NCBI RefSeq assembly: GCF_014203605.1
Contig: NZ_JACHJJ010000008.1
Location: 1 to 64,000, forward strand
Direction: 5' to 3'
Source of the DNA: Thiemannella venezuelensis
Lineage (GTDB): Bacteria > Actinomycetota > Actinomycetes > Streptosporangiales > Streptosporangiaceae
Length of the DNA stretch: 64,000 bases
The notes under the pieces are model-generated. The model ran no database searches. It was given only the letters and a program-made list of their open reading frames with translations, and was not told where the DNA came from. Of this stretch, positions 58,509-64,000 are shown piece by piece; position 1 is the first letter of the stretch; every line of letters starts with the position of its first letter. Made by a program: the position numbers and the translations under genes.

Positions 58509-59543
58509 TCAATGTTTCGTGAAAGTTTCGATCCCGATCTCCGCGGCCGCCGTGCTCTCGCGGACGACGAGCCGGGTGGCCAGTTCCACCCGGGGGGTGT
58601 CCACCGGCTCGCCGTCGATGAGCCGGACCAGCAGGCGGGCGGCCATCGCGGCCATCTCCACGATGGGCTGGCGCACCGTGGTCAGCGGAGGGCTGACCCA
58701 GCGCGCCACCGGGACGTCGTCGAAGCCGACCACGCTGACGTCGGCGGGCACGCGCAGGGAGCGCTCGCGCAGCGCCTCGTAGACGCCGAAGGCCTGCTGG
58801 TCGCTGGCGGCGAAGATCGCGGTGGGCGGCTCGGCCAGGTCGAGCAGGGCGGCGGCGTCCTCGTAGCCCGAGCGGTCGGTGAAGCGGCCGTGGCGCAGGT
58901 AGCCCTCGGGGACGGTCAGCCGGGCCCGCTCCATCGCCGCGCGGTAGCCGTCCGCCCGGGCCTGGCTGCACAGCAGTCCGCGGGGGCCGCCCAGGTGGGC
59001 GATGCGGGTGTGGCCCAGCCCGATCAGGTGCTCGGTGGCACTGAGCCCGCCGGCCCAGTTGGTGGCGCCGACGGCCGGGACGTCGGGGTCGAGCTCGCCG
59101 ACGGGGTCGACGACGACGAACGGCACGCCCAGGGCGTCCAGCCGGGCGCGCTCCGAGGGCGAGAGCTCCGACACCACCAGGACGACCCCGTCGGAGCGGC
59201 GCGCGGCCAGGTTGTCCAGCCACTCGCGGGTCGCCGAGGAGCGGCCGTGCACCGCCGAGACGACCATGCCGATCCCCGCGTCGTGGCAGACCTCCTCGGC
59301 GCCGCGGATGACCTCGGTCGACCAGGCGCTGTCGAGCTCGTTGACCACCAGGTCGACCAGGCCGACGTCGCCGTGCCGGTGGGAGCGGCGGCGCTCGTAG
59401 CGGTGCCGGCGCAGCGCGGACTCCACCCGGGCGCGGGTCGCGGCCGCGACGTCCGAGCGGCCGTTGAGCACCTTGGAGACCGTCGCGACCGACACCCCCG
59501 CCTCTTCGGCGATGTCGGAGATCTTGACGCGTTCCTTCGTCAC
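58509..59543 (-). CDS. LacI family transcriptional regulator
   Basis: A 344-residue regulator. HTH ISDIAEEAGVSVATVSKVLN at residues 8-27, hinge with TRARVESALRRHRYERR, and a periplasmic-binding-protein-like effector domain (VGLVDLVVNELDSAWSTEVI, GVVLVVSELSPSERARL, ASDQQAFGVYEALRE, DVSVVGFDDVPVARWVSPPLTTVRQP). GTG at 59541-59543 follows GGGGGAG. It lies between the sugar importer operon (divergent) and the hydrolase (same strand downstream) and probably represses both in the absence of the sugar; CGAAA-centred dyads occur at both sites. Confidence 0.92.
   Translation of the reverse strand: MTKERVKISDIAEEAGVSVATVSKVLNGRSDVAAATRARVESALRRHRYERRRSHRHGDVGLVDLVVNELDSAWSTEVIRGAEEVCHDAGIGMVVSAVHGRSSATREWLDNLAARRSDGVVLVVSELSPSERARLDALGVPFVVVDPVGELDPDVPAVGATNWAGGLSATEHLIGLGHTRIAHLGGPRGLLCSQARADGYRAAMERARLTVPEGYLRHGRFTDRSGYEDAAALLDLAEPPTAIFAASDQQAFGVYEALRERSLRVPADVSVVGFDDVPVARWVSPPLTTVRQPIVEMAAMAARLLVRLIDGEPVDTPRVELATRLVVRESTAAAEIGIETFTKH
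58520..58530. promoter_or_regulatory. Candidate LacI site in the 3' end of the lacI gene
   Basis: TGAAAGTTTCG differs at two positions from the dyad CGAAAATTTCG in front of the importer. It overlaps the last codons of the regulator, about 117 bases before the hydrolase start. Confidence 0.35.
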
Positions 59544-59576
59544 CTGCTCCCCCTTCGTGTGGGTCGGAGCCTACAT

Positions 59577-59587
59577 CGAAATTTTCG
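59577..59587. promoter_or_regulatory. Candidate LacI operator near the lacI start
   Basis: CGAAATTTTCG is the same dyad as CGAAAATTTCG with the centre base changed. It is 34 bases from the lacI start and may serve autoregulation. Confidence 0.5.
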
Positions 59588-59657
59588 CCGCCAACCAGCC
59601 GACCAGCTCTGACGCGTACGTCATCGATCTGTGATGCGGGGACCTGGGCGGATGCCA

Positions 59658-59686
59658 TTGACCGGAGCAGTGGGCGCCGTTACGGT
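59658..59686 (+). promoter_or_regulatory. Promoter of the sugar ABC importer operon
   Basis: TTGACC (59658-59663) and TACGGT (59681-59686) are separated by 17 bases; the operator copies start 4 bases downstream. Confidence 0.6.
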
Positions 59687-59689
59687 ACT

Positions 59690-59711
59690 CGAAAATCTCG
59701 CGAAAATTTCG
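59690..59711. promoter_or_regulatory. Tandem LacI operators at the importer transcription start
   Basis: CGAAAATCTCG (59690-59700) and the perfect dyad CGAAAATTTCG (59701-59711) abut head to tail just after the -10 element, so binding would block initiation. Confidence 0.6.
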
Positions 59712-59760
59712 ATTCCATGTCGTGAGAGTTACCCCCCGAAGTACCCGAGAGGAGCCCGGG

Positions 59761-61086
59761 ATGAGCGGAATCGGTACCCGGCTCGGCATGGCCGCCGGCC
59801 TGGCGGGCCTGCTGCTGGTCGCGGCCTGCGGAAGCGGCGGCACGGCCGAGGCCCCCGCCACCGGTGGCAGCGCGGCGGCCTCGGCCCCCGCGGAGAAGGT
59901 CGAGCTGACCTACTGGCACTTCATCGACCAGACCAAGATGGTCGAGAAGTGGAACCAGACGCACCCGAACGTCCAGGTCACGTACGAGAGCCTGCCGTCG
60001 GACACCTACTTCACCAAGCTGCAGGCCGCGGTCAAGGCCGGCACCGCCCCCGACGTGGCGCTGGTGGAGTACCAGATGATGAACACGATGGTCGCCGCGG
60101 ACGCGCTGGAGGACATCTCCGCGCACGTGCCCGCCGACCTCGGCGGGAAGTTCCCCGCCTGGTCCTGGCAGCAGTCCACCCAGGGCGAGAAGGTCTACGG
60201 CATCCCGCAGGACATCGCCCCCATGGGCATGTACTACCGCGCCGACGTGTTCGACAAGCACGGGATCGAGGTGCCGAAGACCTGGGAGGAGTACGCCGCG
60301 GCGGCCGAGAAGCTGTCCAAGGCCGACCCCGAGGTCAAGATGGCGATCTTCTCCCCCCAGCAGGCCGGCCAGTGGGCGGGCCTGACCTGGCAGAACGGCG
60401 CCAAGTGGTACACCGCCGAGAGTGACGCCTGGAAGGTCACCCTCAACGACGACAAGTCCAAGCAGGTGGCCGCCGTCTGGCAGCGCATGCTCGACACCAA
60501 GGCCGTCGCCGGCGGCGCCGACTTCTCCCCCGAGTGGGTCAAGGGCCTGACCGACGGCACCATCGCCACCTGGATCGCCCCCTCCTGGGCCCAGTCCTAC
60601 ATCAAGGGCTCCATGAAGAAGGCCGAGGGCAAGTTCAAGGTCGCCCCGATGCCCCAGTGGGCCGACGGCCGGACCGCGGCCGGCAACTGGGGAGGCTCGG
60701 CGCTCTCGGTGCCCAAGGGCTCCAAGCACGCCGCGCAGGCCGCGGAGTTCATCACCTGGCTCAACACCGACCCCGACGCGGTGAACCTGGCGGTCGACAC
60801 CAACGGCATCTTCCCGGCCCTGGTCTCCGGCCAGAGCTCCCCCGCCTTCACCAAGGAGGACCCGTTCTTCGGCGGGCAGAAGACCCAGGAGGTCTTCCTC
60901 GCCGCGCAGCAGGGCGTGGACCCGGACTTCACCTGGGGCCCGAACATGACGACCGTGTTCGCCATGTTCAAGGACGAGTTCGGCAAGGCCGTCAACGGCC
61001 AGGGCACCCTGTCCGACGCCCTCGACCGGGTCCAGGCGCGGGCCGTGGAGGACATGCGCAAGCAGGGCTTCCCCGTCGCCGAGTAA
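59761..61086 (+). CDS. Sugar ABC transporter substrate-binding lipoprotein
   Basis: A 441-residue lipoprotein with signal peptide and lipobox LLVAAC (Cys23), then a Gly/Ala/Thr linker and an extracellular solute-binding family 1 fold. Seen: LTYWHFIDQTKMVEKWNQTH, GTAPDVALVEYQMM, IPQDIAPMGMYYRADVFDK, WGGSALSVPKGSKHAAQAAE. It catches the oligosaccharide and hands it to the permeases encoded next. ATG at 59761 has AGAGGAG upstream. A 14-base-arm hairpin lies between it and the first permease, which would let this protein be made in excess. No ATPase gene is present; the importer probably borrows a shared MsiK-like ATPase. Confidence 0.92.
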   Translation: MSGIGTRLGMAAGLAGLLLVAACGSGGTAEAPATGGSAAASAPAEKVELTYWHFIDQTKMVEKWNQTHPNVQVTYESLPSDTYFTKLQAAVKAGTAPDVALVEYQMMNTMVAADALEDISAHVPADLGGKFPAWSWQQSTQGEKVYGIPQDIAPMGMYYRADVFDKHGIEVPKTWEEYAAAAEKLSKADPEVKMAIFSPQQAGQWAGLTWQNGAKWYTAESDAWKVTLNDDKSKQVAAVWQRMLDTKAVAGGADFSPEWVKGLTDGTIATWIAPSWAQSYIKGSMKKAEGKFKVAPMPQWADGRTAAGNWGGSALSVPKGSKHAAQAAEFITWLNTDPDAVNLAVDTNGIFPALVSGQSSPAFTKEDPFFGGQKTQEVFLAAQQGVDPDFTWGPNMTTVFAMFKDEFGKAVNGQGTLSDALDRVQARAVEDMRKQGFPVAE

Positions 61087-61105
61087 CGGCCCGACCCAGA
61101 GGCTT

Positions 61106-61159
61106 CCGTACGGCCGGCCGCCGGCGCACCCGCCCGTAGACCGGGGGCCGGCCGTACGG
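61106..61159 (+). other. Long-stem hairpin between binding-protein and permease genes
   Basis: Perfect 14-base arms CCGTACGGCCGGCC (61106-61119) and GGCCGGCCGTACGG (61146-61159) enclose a 26-base loop, 20 bases after the lipoprotein stop. It may stop part of the transcripts or protect the upstream message. Confidence 0.55.
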
Positions 61160-61182
61160 GACACCCCCTCGAAGGAGTTCCC

Positions 61183-62148
61183 ATGAGCCAGGTGGCCGCG
61201 CCGCCACGCCGTACCGGCCCCGACGGCGGCACCCCCCGCCCCGCGTCCCGCCGCCGGGCCCCGCGCCGGATCGGCGTGCGGGCCGTCCCGTACGTGATGG
61301 TCGCGCCCTTCACCGCGTTCTTCGCGCTGTTCTTCCTCGTCCCCATCGGCATCGCGGTCTACCAGAGCCTGCACGGCACCGAGCGCGCCGGACTGCTCGG
61401 CAAGCCCAAGGACGTGTTCGTGGGCCTGGGCAACTACGCCGAGGTCCTCACCGACCCGGGCTTCCACTCCGGACTGCTGCGGGTGCTCGGCTACGTGCTG
61501 CTCACCATCCCGGTGATGCTGGTGCTCTCGGCCGGGTTCGCGCTCATCCTCGACTCCGGCATCGTACGGCTGCGCCGCCTGCACCGGCTGGCGATCTTCC
61601 TGCCCTACGCGATCCCCGTCGTCGTGGCGACCCTGGTCTGGGGGTTCTTCTACCAGCCGGAGTTCAGCCCGATCGCCGGTGCGCTGCGCTCCCTCGGCTT
61701 CGGCACGCCCGAGCTGCTGGAGGGCGGCGCGCTGCTCGGCTCGATCGCCAACGTCGCGGTCTGGCAGTGGACCGGCTACAACATGATCATCCTGATCGCC
61801 GCGCTCCAGGCCGTCCCGGTCAGCGTCTACGAGGCGGCCCGGCTCGACGGCTGCGGCGAGCTGGCGCTCGCGCTCCGGGTCAAGCTGCCGATGCTGGTGC
61901 CCGCGATGCTGCTGGCGTTCATCTTCTCCCTGATCGGCGCGTTCCAGCTGTTCAACGAGCCGGCGGTGCTGCGGCCGCTGTCCAGCAGCGTCACCGCCGA
62001 CTACACGCCCAACCTCTACGCCTACTCCAAGGCGTTCACCGACGCCCAGCCCGGCTACGCCGCGGCCATCGCCGTGGTGCTGGCGCTGGCGACGTTCGCC
62101 TTCTCGTTCGTGTTCCTCCGCGCCGGCCAGCGAAAGGGCGCCCTGTGA
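61183..62148 (+). CDS. Sugar ABC transporter permease 1
   Basis: A 321-residue MalF-type permease with a basic N-terminal segment and six helices. PYVMVAPFTAFFALFFLVPI is the first helix; AVWQWTGYNMIILIAALQAV is mid-protein and the EAA loop is YEAARLDGCGELALALRVKL. It interacts with the ATPase through that loop. The ATG at 61183 follows AAGGAG. The stop overlaps the GTG start of the second permease (GTGA), so both are made in equal amounts. Confidence 0.92.
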   Translation: MSQVAAPPRRTGPDGGTPRPASRRRAPRRIGVRAVPYVMVAPFTAFFALFFLVPIGIAVYQSLHGTERAGLLGKPKDVFVGLGNYAEVLTDPGFHSGLLRVLGYVLLTIPVMLVLSAGFALILDSGIVRLRRLHRLAIFLPYAIPVVVATLVWGFFYQPEFSPIAGALRSLGFGTPELLEGGALLGSIANVAVWQWTGYNMIILIAALQAVPVSVYEAARLDGCGELALALRVKLPMLVPAMLLAFIFSLIGAFQLFNEPAVLRPLSSSVTADYTPNLYAYSKAFTDAQPGYAAAIAVVLALATFAFSFVFLRAGQRKGAL

Positions 62149-62987
62149 AACGTCTCGGCCTCCCCCTCACCCAGCTGGTGCTGCTGCTGTCCACCGTCTA
62201 CTTCCTGCTCCCGCTCGCCTGGGTGCTGGTCAACGCCACCAAGGGCAGCGACGACCTGTTCAGCGCGATCGGCTTCGCCTTCGGCGAGCGGTTCGCCCTC
62301 TTCGACAACCTCGCCGAACTGGGCACCTACCAGCACGGCCTGTTCTGGCGCTGGATGCTCAACACCGTGTTCTACGCCGGTGCGGGCGCCACGGTGGCGA
62401 CCCTGCTCGCGGCCTTGGCGGGCTACACCATGGCCAAGTACCGCTTCCGGGGCTCGGGCACCCTGTCGGTGCTGATCCTCGGCGCGGTCCTGGTGCCGAC
62501 CACCGCCCTGGCACTGCCGCTGTACTTCCTGATGGTTGACCTCGGCCTGGACAACAACCCGCTCGCGGTGATCCTGCCGAGCTGCGTCAGCCCGATCGGC
62601 GTCTACCTGGCCCGGATCTACGCCGGCTCCTCGGTGCCGAACGAGGTCATGGACGCGGCCCGGGTGGACGGCGTGGGAGAGTACTCGATCTTCTTCTCGA
62701 TCTCCGCCCGGCTGATGGCGCCCGCCCTGGTCACCATCTTCCTGTTCCAGTTCGTCGCGATCTGGAACAACTTCTTCCTGCCGCTGGTGATGCTGAACGA
62801 GCGGGCGCTGTATCCGATCACCCTCGGCCTGGTCGACTGGAACTCCACCCCGCCCTCCTCCGGCAACGTCATCTACCACCTGGTCGTCACCGGCGCACTG
62901 GTCTCGGTGATCCCGCTGGTGGCCGCGTTCCTGCTGCTCCAGCGCCACTGGCGCTCCGGCCTGGCCGCCGGAAGCATCACCGCCTGA
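62145..62987 (+). CDS. Sugar ABC transporter permease 2
   Basis: A 280-residue MalG-type permease with six helices. MLNTVFYAGAGATVATLLAA and AGYTMAKYRFRGSGTLSVLI, the EAA-loop sequence MDAARVDGVGEYSIFFSI, and the late IYHLVVTGALVSVIPLVAAF fit the family. GTG at 62145 overlaps the upstream stop. A short hairpin separates it from the GH43 gene, which is the intracellular enzyme for the imported sugar. Confidence 0.92.
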   Translation: MKRLGLPLTQLVLLLSTVYFLLPLAWVLVNATKGSDDLFSAIGFAFGERFALFDNLAELGTYQHGLFWRWMLNTVFYAGAGATVATLLAALAGYTMAKYRFRGSGTLSVLILGAVLVPTTALALPLYFLMVDLGLDNNPLAVILPSCVSPIGVYLARIYAGSSVPNEVMDAARVDGVGEYSIFFSISARLMAPALVTIFLFQFVAIWNNFFLPLVMLNERALYPITLGLVDWNSTPPSSGNVIYHLVVTGALVSVIPLVAAFLLLQRHWRSGLAAGSITA

Positions 62988-63011
62988 TCCGCGCCTCCGC
63001 CCGCCGCCGCA

Positions 63012-63037
63012 CCCCGCCGGTGAGCCGTACGGCGGGG
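63012..63037 (+). other. Hairpin between permease and GH43 genes
   Basis: CCCCGCCG (63012-63019) and CGGCGGGG (63030-63037) with a 10-base loop. It may attenuate or stabilise the transcript at the junction. Confidence 0.4.
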
Positions 63038-63087
63038 CGGGCCGCACGCCGTACCGCACCCCTTCCACGCAAGGAGACCGTTCCCGC

Positions 63088-64000
63088 ATGCCCTCCGCCA
63101 TCGCCCGCAACCCGGTCCTGCGCGGCTCCCACCCCGACCCGTCCATCCTGCGGGTCGGGGAGGACTACTACATCGCCACCTCGACCTTCGAGTGGTGCCC
63201 CGGGGTCCGCATCCACCACTCCCGCGACCTCGTCAACTGGCGCTGCCTCGGCGGCGCCCTGACCCGGTCCGAGCAGGTCGACCTGACCGGCGTGCCCGAC
63301 TCCGGCGGCGTGTGGGCGCCCTGCCTGTCCTACGCCGACGGCCTGTTCTACCTGGTCTACTCCGACGTGGAGAGCTTCGGCGGCTTCTGGGACACCCCGA
63401 ACTTCGTCGTCACCGCCGCCTCTCCCGAGGGCCCGTGGTCGGACCCCGTCCCGCTGCACGCCCGCGGCTTCGACCCCTCGCTGTTCCACGACGACGACGG
63501 CCGCAGCTGGCTGCTGAGCAACCGATGCGACTGGCGGCCCGGGATGCCCTGGGCATCGGGCATCATCGCCCAGGAGTACTCCCGGGCCGAGGGAAAGCTG
63601 ATCGGCGCCCCTGAGGTGATCTTCGAGGGCACCGAGGCGGGGTACACCGAGGGCCCGCACCTGCACCGCAGGGACGGCTGGTACTACCTCGTCACCGCGG
63701 AGGGCGGCACGGACTGGGAGCACCAGGTGACCGTCGCCCGCTCCCGCTCGATCCTGGGCCCGTACGAGCCGGACCCGGCCGGCGCGGCGCTGACCTCCCG
63801 CCACGACCCCGCCCTGCTGCTGCAGAAGGCCGGGCACGCCAGCCTGGTCGACACCCCCGGCGGCGACTGGTTCCTCGCCCACCTGACCGGCCGCCCGCTG
63901 ACCCCGCGCGGGCGGTGCGTGCTCGGCCGCGAGACCGCCCTCCAGCGCGTGACCTGGCCCGCCGGCGGCTGGCCCCGGGTCGAGGGCGGCGTGCCCGCCG
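63088..64000 (+). CDS. GH43 family glycoside hydrolase, cut by window edge
   Basis: The first 304 residues of a five-bladed beta-propeller enzyme of the GH43 family (beta-xylosidase or arabinofuranosidase type). The start reads ARNPVLRGSHPDPSILRVG with the catalytic-base Asp, then IATSTFEWCPGVRIHHSRDL, GFDPSLFHDDDGRSWLLSN for the second Asp, and TEGPHLHRRDGWYYLV with the candidate acid Glu. No signal peptide, so it is intracellular. ATG at 63088 follows AAGGAG. It is the fourth gene of the importer operon, so the sugar is probably a xylo- or arabino-oligosaccharide (inference). The stop is outside the window. Confidence 0.9.
   Translation, partial: MPSAIARNPVLRGSHPDPSILRVGEDYYIATSTFEWCPGVRIHHSRDLVNWRCLGGALTRSEQVDLTGVPDSGGVWAPCLSYADGLFYLVYSDVESFGGFWDTPNFVVTAASPEGPWSDPVPLHARGFDPSLFHDDDGRSWLLSNRCDWRPGMPWASGIIAQEYSRAEGKLIGAPEVIFEGTEAGYTEGPHLHRRDGWYYLVTAEGGTDWEHQVTVARSRSILGPYEPDPAGAALTSRHDPALLLQKAGHASLVDTPGGDWFLAHLTGRPLTPRGRCVLGRETALQRVTWPAGGWPRVEGGVPA

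Overview
The window is about 64 kb of very GC-rich, gene-dense DNA with frequent GTG and TTG starts, stop/start overlaps, many TetR, PadR, GntR, HxlR and NarL-type regulators, STAS proteins, and several start codons sitting 6 to 8 bases after a TANNNT -10 element. This points to a filamentous actinomycete. A member of the Streptosporangiales is my best guess, by inference only. I saw no tRNA, rRNA, CRISPR array, insertion sequence or phage gene.

Layout. 1-5000: 5' end of a sensor kinase, a membrane protein, a DUF418 protein, and a PadR-DUF1048-ABC efflux operon. 5400-11270: a potassium locus with kdpD, kdpE, a large APC-type permease and a truncated, frameshifted TrkH remnant, but no kdpFABC. 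11390-13830: a LysR effector domain without HTH divergent from a DUF5997 gene, then a Gfo/Idh/MocA oxidoreductase. 14156-21441: a six-gene, translationally coupled operon (acyl carrier protein, fatty acyl-AMP ligase, two unequal acyl-CoA dehydrogenase-like proteins, alpha/beta hydrolase, methyltransferase) that looks like a small unassigned lipid biosynthetic cluster. 21715-27390: a small secreted protein, wHTH and STAS proteins, lgt, a LysR fragment, a DUF1801 protein, an SDR/TetR pair and a membrane protein. 27686-40950: NarL-type two-component systems (one following a DUF418 gene, one in an operon with an ABC transporter), a GlxA regulator, a VOC protein and an ArsR-SRPBCC pair. 41037-46121: a TetR/SnoaL pair, a secreted pectate lyase and a flavin oxidoreductase plus FMN reductase. 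46211-49984: an iron-box-preceded pair of ABC half-transporters whose two ATPase domains are complementary in what they have lost. 50034-54271: tandem imine-reductase-like genes with a divergent HxlR regulator, and a third ABC exporter. 54547-56746: GntR, an alkylglycerol-monooxygenase-like membrane hydroxylase and a lysoplasmalogenase, a plausible ether-lipid catabolic operon. 56796-64000: a glycan-use locus with a secreted GH26-like hydrolase, LacI regulator, sugar ABC importer and a GH43 enzyme cut by the window edge.

The most original material is the ACP/FAAL/ACAD operon, the ether-lipid operon, the asymmetric iron-regulated ABC pair, and the orphan KdpDE next to a non-Kdp transporter. 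Regulatory DNA is unusually readable: many operons carry near-perfect inverted or direct repeats at their promoters, and several gene ends carry long perfect hairpins without T-tracts.
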